Source: Acidimicrobiaceae bacterium (GTDB lineage: Bacteria; Actinomycetota; Acidimicrobiia; Acidimicrobiales; RAAP-2). From it: a DNA stretch of 64,000 nt. The DNA lies in the NCBI GenBank assembly GCA_003164095.1, contig PLRX01000111.1, positions 1 to 64,000 on the forward strand. Direction: 5' to 3'. Positions 28,133 to 42,972 of this stretch are shown here, in pieces; position 1 is the stretch's first letter; each line of letters begins with the position of its first letter. Both the position numbers and the translations under genes were made by a program. The notes under the pieces are model-generated. The model did not search any database. It was not told the origin of the DNA and was given only the letters and a program-made list of their open reading frames with translations.

Positions 28133-29812
28133 ATGACCGATGCGGACGACCGACCGGTCGGGTCGCTGGTCGGGACCGACCCGTCGCCACCTGTCCCGGC
28201 CGGTCCGACGCCCCCGGAGTCGTCCGGCGAGGTCGGCGGCGCCCCGCCGTCGTCGACAGCCGACGATGCACTGACCGCCCGACTCCGACTGGTCCGCCGC
28301 ATCGGCTGGGTGGTGTGCGCCTGCATGGCACTCGGGCTGTTCGCCTACAGCGTGCACATCTACCGGCGCTTCGACCTCACGACCGACTTCGCCATCTCCA
28401 ACCAGGCGTGGAGCCTGATCGCCCACGGCCACCTGAACCCGTACTCCACCCTCAATCCCTACAACTACCCCCACTACGGCTACTCCTTCTGGCAGGACCA
28501 TTTCGAGCTGATCATGTGGCCCCTCGCATTGCTGTGGTTCCTCTATCCGCACAGCATCGACCTGCTGCTCGTGCAGGACATCGGGCTCGCAGGGTCCACC
28601 CTCGTGGCCTTCCTCTTCCTCGTCGACCTGCTCGAGCGCCGGTGGGAGGGGCGACGCCGGACCCGGGAGGCAAGCCGGCTCCCGGTCGGCCTCGCCCTCG
28701 GCGGACTCGTCGCCCTGGTCGTCAACCCGTGGACCTACTGGGCCGCCTCGTTCGACTTCCACATCGAGCCGCTCGCCACCCTGTTCCTCCTGCTCGCCGC
28801 CCGGGACCTGTGGTCCGGCCGGAACCGGCGGGCGCCGGTGTGGATCGTGCTGGTGCTGCTCTGCGGGAACGTCTCGGCGACGTACCTCTTCGCCCTCGGT
28901 ATCTGCGCCGTGCTCGCCCGCAAGGACCTCCGGCTCAAGGGCGTCGGGCTCATGGCACTCGGACTGGTGTGGGCCGAGGCGGTGGGGGCGATCGGTGGGG
29001 GCACCGGCACGCTGATCGCCGGCAACTACGGCTACCTGGCGCATCCCGTTGCCGGGCGGACGCCGAGCAACCTGGCGATCGTGAAGGGTGCACTGCTCCA
29101 TCCCTCCACGCCGTTCCACATGCTGACCTCGCGGTCGTCCAACATCTACCGGATCCTCGCTCCGTCCGGAGTCATCGGCGTGGCGAGCCCGCTCGGCTTC
29201 GGGATCACCTTCGTGGTGCTGCTGAGCAACGAGCTGAACGCGTCGCCCGTGTTCTCGAGCCCGCTCTCCTCGTTCCAGAACCTGCCCATGTGCTTCTTCG
29301 TCCTCATCGGCACCGTGGAGGTGCTGGCATGGTTCTCGACGCGACGTGCCCGGGCCTGGCGGTGGATCGCGGTGGTGGTCGGTGTGGGGCTGCTGGTGCA
29401 GTGTGTCGTCCTGGCCACGCTGTGGATCCCGAGGGCACGGACCACCTTCCTGGTGATCGACGGGCCGACGGCCGCCGCGCTCGCCAGGGTGGAGCCCGGC
29501 ATCCCGTCCGGCGACGAGGTGGTCGCCTCGCAGGGTGTCGTCGGCCGGTTCGCCAACCGACAGTACGTGTACCCGTTCCTCGACCTCGGAGGCAACGGAC
29601 AGGCCATCCCGCTCCACGGTGTACCCGTGACCTTCGTGCTGACCGACCAGGGGATCGAGTACACGACCCCGGCGGACATCGCCGCCGCGACTGCCCACCT
29701 CGAGGCGCTCGACGCCCGGCGGATCCCGGCGGGCCCGGGCGTCGTGGCACTCCGGTGGACACCCCCGGCCGGTGCGGCCTACCTGACCATTCCCCCGACG
29801 GCCGCCGGCTGA
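28133..29812 (+). CDS. DUF2079 polytopic membrane protein
   Basis: FDLTTDFAISNQAWSLIAHGHLNPY...YGYSFWQDHFELIMWPLALLWFLYPH plus multiple TM segments. Confidence 0.88.
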   Translation: MTDADDRPVGSLVGTDPSPPVPAGPTPPESSGEVGGAPPSSTADDALTARLRLVRRIGWVVCACMALGLFAYSVHIYRRFDLTTDFAISNQAWSLIAHGHLNPYSTLNPYNYPHYGYSFWQDHFELIMWPLALLWFLYPHSIDLLLVQDIGLAGSTLVAFLFLVDLLERRWEGRRRTREASRLPVGLALGGLVALVVNPWTYWAASFDFHIEPLATLFLLLAARDLWSGRNRRAPVWIVLVLLCGNVSATYLFALGICAVLARKDLRLKGVGLMALGLVWAEAVGAIGGGTGTLIAGNYGYLAHPVAGRTPSNLAIVKGALLHPSTPFHMLTSRSSNIYRILAPSGVIGVASPLGFGITFVVLLSNELNASPVFSSPLSSFQNLPMCFFVLIGTVEVLAWFSTRRARAWRWIAVVVGVGLLVQCVVLATLWIPRARTTFLVIDGPTAAALARVEPGIPSGDEVVASQGVVGRFANRQYVYPFLDLGGNGQAIPLHGVPVTFVLTDQGIEYTTPADIAAATAHLEALDARRIPAGPGVVALRWTPPAGAAYLTIPPTAAG

Positions 29813-29886
29813 AACTCCCAGGTCCCGGCCCACGCCGGCGTGCCGACCCGACTCCGTGCCGCCGGTGGGCCGCGAGGTCGTAACCT

Positions 29887-30906
29887 GTGTTGGTGAGCCT
29901 CCGAACCGATTTCACGCGTCCGACGATCTGGAGCGTGGGTCACGCCGAGGCCCCCGAGGTCGTCACCTCGGCGTGGATCGACGAGCAGCTCGCCGAGACC
30001 TTCGACCGGTGCGGCATCCGACCGGGACTGCTCGCTTCCGTGGCCGGCATCATCGAACGCCGCTGGTGGCCCGAGGAGGTCACGTTCGACGAGGCGGCCG
30101 CCCTCGCCGGTCGCCGGGCACTCGAGCTCGCCGACGTGACACCGTCCGAGGTGGACCTGCTGATCTCCACGTCGGTGTGCAAACACCACCTGGAGCCGAG
30201 CGTGGCGTGTTCGGTCCACTACCGCCTGGGTCTGGGTCCCGAGTGCGTCAACTACGACGTGGGCAACGCCTGCCTCGGCTTCGTCAACGCCATGCAGATC
30301 GGCGCCATGGCCATCGAGACCGGCCAGGCGGCCACGGTGCTCATCGTCGACGGCGAGGGCAGTCGACACACCCAGCTGGCCACCATCGAGCGACTACGCC
30401 AGCCCACGGCCACCGCAGTCGACGTCTTCGACCAGTTCGCCTCGCTCACACTGGGCTCGGGAGCGGCAGCCATGGTGATGGGTGGGGCCCGCGAGGGAGC
30501 GCACCGCTACCTCGGGGGGATCACGCGGGCCGCGACCGTCAACCACGACCTGTGTGTGGGCGACCTCGACACCATGCGGACCGACACGGCCGCGCTGCTC
30601 GAGAACGGCCTGGCCCTCGCCAAGGACGCCTTTGCCGCGTCGGTGGAGGCCGGCTGGGACTGGACGACGTGCGACCTCTACGTCATGCACCAGGTGTCGG
30701 CGGTCCACACGACGAGGCTCTGCAGCCTCCTGGGCGTCGACATGGACCTCGTGCCGCTCACCTACCCGGGATTCGGCAACATGGGCCCGGCCGCCGTGCC
30801 GTACACGCTCTCGACGGTCGCTGACGGGATCGCCCCCGGCGAGCGGGTCCTGCTGATGGGCATCGGGTCGGGGCTCAACTGCGCCGCCGCCGAACTCGTC
30901 TGGTAG
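29887..30906 (+). CDS. oleA: OleA-type thiolase (head-to-head acyl-CoA condensation)
   Basis: KASIII fold with active-site Cys in NYDVGNACLGFVNAM, AGIIERRWWPEEV, VMHQVSAVHTTRL, TYPGFGNMGPAAVPYTL; immediately followed by OleBC and OleD. Confidence 0.88.
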   Translation: MLVSLRTDFTRPTIWSVGHAEAPEVVTSAWIDEQLAETFDRCGIRPGLLASVAGIIERRWWPEEVTFDEAAALAGRRALELADVTPSEVDLLISTSVCKHHLEPSVACSVHYRLGLGPECVNYDVGNACLGFVNAMQIGAMAIETGQAATVLIVDGEGSRHTQLATIERLRQPTATAVDVFDQFASLTLGSGAAAMVMGGAREGAHRYLGGITRAATVNHDLCVGDLDTMRTDTAALLENGLALAKDAFAASVEAGWDWTTCDLYVMHQVSAVHTTRLCSLLGVDMDLVPLTYPGFGNMGPAAVPYTLSTVADGIAPGERVLLMGIGSGLNCAAAELVW

Positions 30907-30908
30907 AC

Positions 30909-33416
30909 GTGCCCGACACCACGCCCGCCCTGCCCGGCCCGGCGGCACCCACCCTCTCCCCCACCCCCGAGCAGCTGGCCGCGTGGGGACTCGACCCCAC
31001 CTGGTCCCGACGGGTCTCCGTCGAAGGCTCGGACGGCCAGCCGGTCGACTGGCACGTCCTCGACTCCGGACCGGGACCGGCCGGCACGGTGGTCTGCGTG
31101 CACGGCAACCCGTCGTGGGGCTACGTCTGGCGGGACCTGCTCACCACGCTCCCCCCGGAGTGGCGGGTCATCGCCGTCGACCAGACTGGCATGGGCTGGT
31201 CCGAACGGGGCCGTCCCCGCCGGCTGGCCGACCGCGTCACCGAGCTGATCGCCTTCTGTCGTCAGGAGGTCGACGGACCGCTGGTGCTGGCCGCACACGA
31301 CTGGGGTGGGCCCGTCGCCGTGGGCGCCTCCGGATCGCTCGACGTCGAGGCGCTCATCTTGGCCAACACCGCAGTGGGAAAGCCGGACGACGTCGCCGTG
31401 CCGCCGCTGATCGCCGCGGCCCGCAGCCTCGTCGACCTCGTCTGCCGCCGGACCCCGACCTTCGTGGAGGGGACGGCGCGCATGACGGGCCACGAGCACC
31501 GCGACGCCCTTCGGGCCCCCTACCGCACGGCGGACCGACGTGAGGCGGTCCGTGACTTCGTGGCCGACATCCCCGTGGGCCCGGGCGACCCGTCGTTCGC
31601 ACCGTTGCAGGCCTGCGCCGCGGTGCTGGAGGAGCGGCCGGTCCCGACGCTCCTGCTGTGGGGCGGTCGTGACCCCGTGTTCCACGACCGGTTCCTCGCC
31701 GACCTGCGGGCCCGGGCGCCACAGGCGGACGTGGAGCGGTTCGCCCACGCCGCCCACCTGGTCACGCTCGACGCGCCGGTGGGCCCAGTGGTGGCGCGAT
31801 GGTTGACCGAAGGCCGTCATCGTGCCGCGGCCGCAGCCGACGCCAGCGCCACTGCCGACGCCGACCCAGCTGGAATGCCCGCCCGACCCTTCACCTCGGT
31901 TCTCGCATCCCTCGGGACGCGCAGCCGTGACACCTCGGCCGCCTACGACGGGCCCGACGGGACGCTGTCGTGGGCCGACCTCGATGCCCGGTCCTCGGTG
32001 GGCGCGTGCGCCCTCCAGGATGCCGGACTCCGACCGGGCGACCGTGTCTCGCTGCTCGTCCCGCCCAGCTGTGAGCTGCTGGTGGCCGCCGGCGCGGTGT
32101 GGAAGGCGGGAGGAGTGCCGGTCGTGGCGGATGCGTCGGCCGGTATCCGCCAGCTCCGCCGACTCGTGCGTGCCGCCGCCCCCCGCTTCGTCGTGGGGAC
32201 CCGGGCCACGGTCGGACTCGCCACGGCAACGCGCTTCGCCCCCGGTGCCACACGTGTCGTCGTCGGTCCGGTGCCGGGCACCCGGGCACCCGGCACCCTG
32301 GCCCTCGAGCCGGAAGGATCCGACTCGAGCGGCCTACGGCATGTCCACCTGGGCCCCGAGGACGTCGCCGCCATCGTGCACACCTCGGGTGCGACCGGAC
32401 CCGCCAAGGCGGTGCGGTACACCCACGGTGCCCTCGCCGCCCAGCGCGACGTGGTCGGCCCCCTGTTCGACATGCAGCCCGGCGATGCCTTCACCACGTC
32501 GTTCGGACCATTCATGCTCCTCGCCCCGTCGCTCCAGATGACGTGCGTGCGACCCGATTTCCCCGTCGACCGGCCGTCGGCCCTCGGCTTCGACGAACTG
32601 CTGGCAGCCACCGACAGGGCGACGGTGACGGTCGCCTGGCTGTCCCCCGCCTCGGCCCGCCGCATCGTGTCGACCGCCCACGGTCGCTCGGCGCCGATCG
32701 GGCTGGTGATGCTGGCCGGCGCCCCGATCCCACCCGACCTCGTCGCCGGCATCCGGGCCGTCACCGGTGGCGACGTGCGCACACCGTGGGGCATGACCGA
32801 GTGCCTGCCCGTCACCGACGGCACCGAGCCCGAGGCGACCGGACCGCTGGGTGGCAACTCCACCGGGCGGCCCGTTCCCGGCTGCTCGGTGCTCGTGACG
32901 CCGCTCGACCGCCCGTCCGACTCGGTTCCCGACGGCACCTGGGGTGAGCTCCTCGTCCATGCCCCCTGGATGTTCGACGGCTATGACGCCGCCTGGTCGG
33001 CCGACGCCGACACGTGGGCCGTCCGGGACGGGTGCCGCTACCACCGCACGGGTGACGTCGGCTACGTGCACGGCGGTCTCGTCTTCCACCTCGGGCGTCG
33101 GCGCCACGTGCTCGACACACCCTCGGGACCCCTGGCCAGCGTGGCGGTCGAGGAGCCCGTCCGAGCAGCGGTGGGCCGACCCGTGGCCGCCGTGGGTGTC
33201 GGCCCGACCGGTGCCCAGGTCATCTGCCTGGTCGTCGACGGCCCGGGTCACCTCGCAGTGGCCGACGCAAGCCTGCGGAGCGCGGTGCGTGCGGCTGTCG
33301 ACGTGCCGGTCGCCGCCGTGCTCGTCGGGCGGTTGCCGGTCGACCGCCGCCATGAGTCGAAGATCGACCGGACGACGGTGGCCGCCGACGCCGAGCGGTT
33401 CCTGGCCGGACGGTGA
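30909..33416 (+). CDS. oleBC: OleBC fusion: alpha/beta-hydrolase (beta-lactone decarboxylase) + AMP-ligase-like beta-lactone synthetase
   Basis: N-terminal HGNPSWGYVWRDLL, AAHDWGGPVAVG (Asp nucleophile); Ala-rich linker; C-terminal IVHTSGATGPAKAVRYTHGAL, TPWGMTECLPVTDG, YHRTGDVGYV. Confidence 0.9.
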   Translation: MPDTTPALPGPAAPTLSPTPEQLAAWGLDPTWSRRVSVEGSDGQPVDWHVLDSGPGPAGTVVCVHGNPSWGYVWRDLLTTLPPEWRVIAVDQTGMGWSERGRPRRLADRVTELIAFCRQEVDGPLVLAAHDWGGPVAVGASGSLDVEALILANTAVGKPDDVAVPPLIAAARSLVDLVCRRTPTFVEGTARMTGHEHRDALRAPYRTADRREAVRDFVADIPVGPGDPSFAPLQACAAVLEERPVPTLLLWGGRDPVFHDRFLADLRARAPQADVERFAHAAHLVTLDAPVGPVVARWLTEGRHRAAAAADASATADADPAGMPARPFTSVLASLGTRSRDTSAAYDGPDGTLSWADLDARSSVGACALQDAGLRPGDRVSLLVPPSCELLVAAGAVWKAGGVPVVADASAGIRQLRRLVRAAAPRFVVGTRATVGLATATRFAPGATRVVVGPVPGTRAPGTLALEPEGSDSSGLRHVHLGPEDVAAIVHTSGATGPAKAVRYTHGALAAQRDVVGPLFDMQPGDAFTTSFGPFMLLAPSLQMTCVRPDFPVDRPSALGFDELLAATDRATVTVAWLSPASARRIVSTAHGRSAPIGLVMLAGAPIPPDLVAGIRAVTGGDVRTPWGMTECLPVTDGTEPEATGPLGGNSTGRPVPGCSVLVTPLDRPSDSVPDGTWGELLVHAPWMFDGYDAAWSADADTWAVRDGCRYHRTGDVGYVHGGLVFHLGRRRHVLDTPSGPLASVAVEEPVRAAVGRPVAAVGVGPTGAQVICLVVDGPGHLAVADASLRSAVRAAVDVPVAAVLVGRLPVDRRHESKIDRTTVAADAERFLAGR

Positions 33417-34363
33417 AGGTCCTCGTCACGGGAGGGTCGAGCCTGCTCGGCGGAGCGGTCGCACGCCGGCTCCTGGCCCGGGGCGACGACGTGACCTGCT
33501 TCCAGCGACGGCCCAGTCTCACGGGTGCGCACGACGTCCTGGGCGATGTCCGCTCGGCCTCCGCACTGCTGGCGGCCGCAGACGGACGCGACGCAGTGGT
33601 CCACCTCGCCGCGCTGGTGGCCCCCCGTCCTGCGTGGGCGGACGCCTACGCCGTCAACGTGGTGGGTACCGAGCACGCCCTGGGTGCCGCCGCCACGTGC
33701 GGTCGGCTGGTCCACGTGTCCTCACCGTCGGTCGCCTTCGACGACGGACCGGCGATCGGCGCGGGCGCCGGTCCCGCCCGCTACGCCGGGAGTGACGCCT
33801 ACAGCCACACGAAGGCACTGGCCGAGCGGCTGGTACTCCAGCAGTCCACGGTCCCCACCGTGGTCCTGCGTCCCCATCTGGTGTGGGGCCCGGGGGACAC
33901 CCAGCTCATCGGGCGCATCGTCGACCGGGCCCGACGGGGGCGGCTGGCGCTGCCCGACCACGGGCGCGCACTGGTCGACACCACCTACGTCGACGACGCT
34001 GCGGCCGCCGTGGTCGCCGGGCTCGACCGTACGGGCGACTCGGACGAGGCGGTGGGTCGGGCCTGGGTCGTCACGGGCGCCGACCCCCGACCGCTGGCCG
34101 AACTCGTCGAGGGCATCCTGCGTTCCGCAGGGCTCGATCCGGCGGTGCGGTCGGTGCCGGCGCCGTTGGCGGCGGTGGCCGGCCGCCTGCTCGGCCGCAT
34201 GTGGCCCGGTGACGAGCCGCCGCTGACCCACTTCGCCGCCCGCCAACTGTCGGTGGCCCACTGGTTCGACCAGCGGGACACCCAGCGGGTGCTCCGGTGG
34301 CGTCCGGAGGTGGGCGTCGACGAGGGGTTGACCAGGTTGGCCTCCTGGTACGCCACGCGCTGA
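33413..34363 (+). CDS. oleD: OleD-like NAD(P)-dependent 2-alkyl-3-oxoalkanoate reductase
   Basis: MKVLVTGGSSLLGGAVARRLLARGDDV, YSHTKALAERLVL (YxxxK), VLRPHLVWGPGD; start overlaps oleBC stop. Confidence 0.88.
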   Translation: MKVLVTGGSSLLGGAVARRLLARGDDVTCFQRRPSLTGAHDVLGDVRSASALLAAADGRDAVVHLAALVAPRPAWADAYAVNVVGTEHALGAAATCGRLVHVSSPSVAFDDGPAIGAGAGPARYAGSDAYSHTKALAERLVLQQSTVPTVVLRPHLVWGPGDTQLIGRIVDRARRGRLALPDHGRALVDTTYVDDAAAAVVAGLDRTGDSDEAVGRAWVVTGADPRPLAELVEGILRSAGLDPAVRSVPAPLAAVAGRLLGRMWPGDEPPLTHFAARQLSVAHWFDQRDTQRVLRWRPEVGVDEGLTRLASWYATR

Positions 34364-34393
34364 TCGGACCGTCCGCTCCGGGTCCCTCCGGTA

Positions 34394-35131
34394 TCAGCCC
34401 TCCGGCACGACCTCGGGCGACGTGCCACCGGCGAGTGACCGGTTGCGCCGCATGCCCCGGACGCCCCGCAGGCTGAGCTTGAAGTCGGAGCCCTTCGACG
34501 GCTGCGGGCGCATGAAGAGGTCCGGGGTCAGGGGTGCGTCGGTGGCGTCACCGCCGGCCTCAGCGCCGTTCAACGACGGTACTCTGGCATCGTACGACGG
34601 GCCGACCGCCCGTGGTGCACCGGCGACCACCGAGCCGACCCCGGCATCCGTCCCGGTCATGGACACACCGTCGGAGAGTGCCGCCACCGTCCCCTCGAGG
34701 CCGAGGGCGCCGGCATGCAGCTCCTTGAGCATCGAATGACAGCCCACGGAGTCGATCGGACTGAGGGGGAACCCCGAGGTGGCCCGTTCGGCCAGGCGCA
34801 CGGCCGCCTGGTCCACCTCGAAGTAGCCGGCGCGCAGCCGGTCGGTGCACGCCGGGTCGCGGTAGGCACGGCGGTAGCGGAGGAGGGTCTCCCACAGGTG
34901 GGCCTGCCAGTAGCGAAGATGGTTCTCTCCGGTGTCCTCGGGTGACCGCAGCCGAGCCACGGCCGGGAGCCGGATCAGGTCGGGGTCGATCCCCGGCGGG
35001 AAGGGGTTGGCCACCACCGCTTCCACCGCTTCGAAACTGTGTCCTTCTTGCCCCACGGTGCCTCGGTGTCGGTCGTCGTGTCCGTCGTCCTGGCGCGGGC
35101 CCGCCCCTGAGCCGGCCCCTGCCTGGCCCAC
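34394..35131 (-). CDS. Hypothetical protein
   Basis: Internally consistent protein-like sequence (NPFPPGIDPDLIRLPAVARLRSPEDTGENHLRYWQAHLWETLLRYRRAY...); start uncertain. Confidence 0.55.
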   Translation of the reverse strand: MGQAGAGSGAGPRQDDGHDDRHRGTVGQEGHSFEAVEAVVANPFPPGIDPDLIRLPAVARLRSPEDTGENHLRYWQAHLWETLLRYRRAYRDPACTDRLRAGYFEVDQAAVRLAERATSGFPLSPIDSVGCHSMLKELHAGALGLEGTVAALSDGVSMTGTDAGVGSVVAGAPRAVGPSYDARVPSLNGAEAGGDATDAPLTPDLFMRPQPSKGSDFKLSLRGVRGMRRNRSLAGGTSPEVVPEG

Positions 35132-35199
35132 ACTCTACAAGGGGGCGCCGATCACGGCCCACCGGCCGGAGACAGTACGGCTCCCGGGTCCGGTAGTGG

Positions 35200-38508
<3,309 letters not shown>

Positions 38509-38541
38509 GGCCGGGCGGCCCGGTCAGGGCCGCCGCCCCGG

Positions 38542-40224
38542 TCAGACCGGCTTGCCGCCCGAGCACCAGGCGTTGGCCGGGACGCCCTCGCACGGGTTGG
38601 GCATGGAGGGAAGTCCCGAAGGCACCGGGTGCATCGTGACCTTGGTGGTCTGCGGATAGACCATGCCGGAGGAGCACGGACCGTTCCCGGTGTCGCACAG
38701 CACCTGGCCGAGGAGGTCCGAGCCGATGTCCGTCGATGTCGTCGTCCCGCCACAGGTCGGCTTGGTCTGCTGCAGGTTCGACGGCGAGGTCCCGTCCGGG
38801 GTGACGTTGCCCTTGAAGCAGTTCGAGGGCTGGCCGCTGTTGAGGGTCAACTCACCGAAGTCCGAGTTGCTCGGGTTCTTGAAGTAGCCGTTGTTGGAGA
38901 AGTGATTGTCGAGCAGTGTGTCGTTCATCGGGTCGTAGACACAGCCGAAGGTGCCGGACTCGACTCCGCCCGTGCCCGGGCAGGACTGGTCGTACTCGGG
39001 TGTGCTCGAGTCCGGGTAGGGGATCATCAGGAAGCCCCAGGCGCCGTTGTTCGTGAACGTGTTGTCCACGACCGTGTCGTTGCGACCACCCGACAGCGTC
39101 ATGCCGGTGCCCGTCGGGCCCTGGCCCGCCGTCCCGGCCTCCGGGACGTTCGGATTGTTGTTGTCGTGCACGTTGTTGTGGGTGAACACCCAGCAGGAGC
39201 GGGTGTGCGTGACCGGGCTGATGGCACCGTTCGGGCAGGCGCCGTTCTGCGGCGCCGGCGGGTCGCCGGCGATCTGGGTGTTCGTGTCGAACCCGTCCTT
39301 GTTGTTGTCCAACTGTGAGTTCTCGAAGACGATCGCCCCACCGGAGTTGGTGCCCGAGTAGCCGAGCGCGCTGTACTCCAACCAGGAGTGGTCGATCGTG
39401 ATGTCGCAGACCTGCTGGCAGGCCCCCACGTACTCGCCCGAGTCGTTGAAGTTGCTGGCGTAGGTCTGGTTCCACGTGGCCGGCCCGGCGGAGTCGGAGG
39501 AGAAGATGCCGTACTGGGCGGCCGAGTTCTCGTCGCCGTAGTAGGTCGACGTCGCCGTGAGGTAGCTGCCCTCGTAGCCGTGGAGCCCGATCGTGGCGCT
39601 GTCAGCACCGCCGTTCCACCACACCTCGTTTCCGGAGTCGCCCGACCCGGCCAGGAAGTTGCAGGCCGTCAGGTTGTCGACCGAGACGCCGTTGGCCTTC
39701 CACACGACGACGCCGTTGCGCCCCACCGCCTTGCCGTCGGAGCCGACGGCGCCGTAGGTCTGGGCAGCCGGGTCCGAGCTGCACTCGCCGTAGCCGGGCT
39801 TGGTGCCGTCGACCACCACACCGGAGCGGCTCATGCCCCGCAGGTGGATGTCGTCGGTCGTGATCATGACCCCGCCGTTGTCACCGTGTGCCGGGTCCGT
39901 GGGCTGCGTGCTGTCCGCAGTCTCGTGGTAGTCGCCGGGGGCGACGAGGATCCAGTCACCCGGCTTGGCCGCGTTCACGGCGGACTGGATGGTCGTGTAG
40001 CCGCCGGCGTGCCCGTTGAACGTCCCGACGAGGAGAACCTTCCCGCTCGGCGCCGCCGTGGTCGTGCTCGACGAGGAGGAGGAACCGCAGGCGGCCAGGA
40101 GGCCCGCAGCGAGGACGCAGGTGGCGACCGCCGTCACCTGCCGTCGGAGGCGCCTCCCGCCGATCCGCTCGCCGATCGTTCCCAGCACGCCAGTTCCCAC
40201 GAGGCTCCCCTTGCTCTCCCGCAC
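38542..40224 (-). CDS. Secreted right-handed parallel beta-helix repeat lipoprotein
   Basis: LLAACGSSSSSS lipobox; GGYTTIQSAVNAAKPGDWILVAPGDYHET; many N-terminated short repeats (NVHDNNNPN, NTFTNNGAWG, NHFSNNGYF). Confidence 0.88.
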   Translation of the reverse strand: MRESKGSLVGTGVLGTIGERIGGRRLRRQVTAVATCVLAAGLLAACGSSSSSSTTTAAPSGKVLLVGTFNGHAGGYTTIQSAVNAAKPGDWILVAPGDYHETADSTQPTDPAHGDNGGVMITTDDIHLRGMSRSGVVVDGTKPGYGECSSDPAAQTYGAVGSDGKAVGRNGVVVWKANGVSVDNLTACNFLAGSGDSGNEVWWNGGADSATIGLHGYEGSYLTATSTYYGDENSAAQYGIFSSDSAGPATWNQTYASNFNDSGEYVGACQQVCDITIDHSWLEYSALGYSGTNSGGAIVFENSQLDNNKDGFDTNTQIAGDPPAPQNGACPNGAISPVTHTRSCWVFTHNNVHDNNNPNVPEAGTAGQGPTGTGMTLSGGRNDTVVDNTFTNNGAWGFLMIPYPDSSTPEYDQSCPGTGGVESGTFGCVYDPMNDTLLDNHFSNNGYFKNPSNSDFGELTLNSGQPSNCFKGNVTPDGTSPSNLQQTKPTCGGTTTSTDIGSDLLGQVLCDTGNGPCSSGMVYPQTTKVTMHPVPSGLPSMPNPCEGVPANAWCSGGKPV

Positions 40225-40515
40225 GCCTCCCCACCGGGCGGACCCGGCCAGCGTGACGGGCCGAGGCTAACAGGACGTCCGACCAGGTAGGTGGGACGGA
40301 ATGGTCGTGACCCGCGACCGCCGGGGAGCAGCCACCGCGGGCACCGGCACCGGCGTGGCGGATGGGCCACGGAGACCGTGGACTACCATTCATCGGAGCG
40401 ATCCGAGGACCTGGGGCCACGGCCGATGGAGGGGACCGGGCGCACGCGGGCGGGCCGGACGGCCCCACCCGCTGACCACCGTCCTCGACGGGGCCGGTAC
40501 GACGAAGGAGCCACC

Positions 40516-41967
<1,452 letters not shown>

Positions 41968-42055
41968 GCAGGTCCGACCGGCCGGTCGGGAGGGGCGCGG
42001 ATCACCGACCGTCCGTCCCCGCCGGTCGGCGACCCGCGCCACGCGGCCAGATCGG

Positions 42056-42898
42056 ATGAGCACGCCCATGACCTCGGCCACCCGCTACGACATCGTGGAC
42101 CGCGTGGCCACCATCACCCTGGACCGTCCCGAGCGCCTCAACGCGTGGACGGCGACGATGAACGCCGAGTACCGCGCCCACCTCTCGGCGGCGGTCGACG
42201 ACCCCGGCGTGCGGGTGATCGTGGTGACCGGCGCCGGCCGGGGGTTCTGTGCCGGCGCCGAGTCCGACGACCTGGCCGGTCATGCGGAGCGCGGCGCCTA
42301 CGACTCGGGCGCCCCCGATGACCTCGCCACCCCGGGCTACGGCGTCCGCGACGAGTTCGATGCCGAGCTGGCCTACCACTTCGGCATCGACAAGCCGATC
42401 CTGTCGGCCATCAACGGGCCCGTGGCGGGGATCGGCTTCGCACTGTCCTGCTACCACGACCTCCGGTTCGCGGCCCGGGGCGCCAAGTTCACCACCGCGC
42501 ACGGCAGGCTCGGACTCCCCTGCGCCTTCGGCCTCGCCTGGCTGCTGCCGCGCCTGATCGGCCTGCCCCGGGCACTCGACCTCATCCTGTCCAGCCGGAT
42601 GTTCGACGCAGACGAGGCGCACGCCATCGGCCTCGTCACCGCCGTGGTGGACGGGCCCGACCTGCTCGATCATGTCCACGCCTACGCCCGGATGCTCGCC
42701 ACCACGGTGTCCCCCGCGTCGCTGGCCGCATCCAAGCGCCAGGTCTACGAGGCGTTCCACCTGTCGGCGGCGGAGTCGGTGCGTGCGGCCGAGGCCCTGC
42801 TCGACCCGATGATGGCCGGGCCCGACTACCGCGAGGGCGTGGCCGCACTGCGCGAAAAGCGCCCACCGGTGTTCGGCGACCCGTCCCCCCTCGCCTGA
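42056..42898 (+). CDS. Enoyl-CoA hydratase/isomerase family protein
   Basis: VATITLDRPERLNAWT, GAGRGFCAGAE, SAINGPVAGIGFALSCYHDLRFAA. Confidence 0.93.
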   Translation: MSTPMTSATRYDIVDRVATITLDRPERLNAWTATMNAEYRAHLSAAVDDPGVRVIVVTGAGRGFCAGAESDDLAGHAERGAYDSGAPDDLATPGYGVRDEFDAELAYHFGIDKPILSAINGPVAGIGFALSCYHDLRFAARGAKFTTAHGRLGLPCAFGLAWLLPRLIGLPRALDLILSSRMFDADEAHAIGLVTAVVDGPDLLDHVHAYARMLATTVSPASLAASKRQVYEAFHLSAAESVRAAEALLDPMMAGPDYREGVAALREKRPPVFGDPSPLA

Positions 42899-42972
42899 CG
42901 GTCGTTCCCGTCGGCCGGGAGCCACGGGCGCCGGTTTCCGGGTCGACCTGCCGGGCCACTACCGTTGCAGCC

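Noticed and set aside
28085-29833. 582-aa minus-strand ORF opposite DUF2079
   Set aside because: No recognisable motifs, biased composition; the sense strand encodes a coherent membrane protein.
40380-40515. Possible SAH/SAM riboswitch in the ahcY leader
   Set aside because: GC-rich leader with some complementary segments, but no recognisable riboswitch core; needs a covariance-model search.
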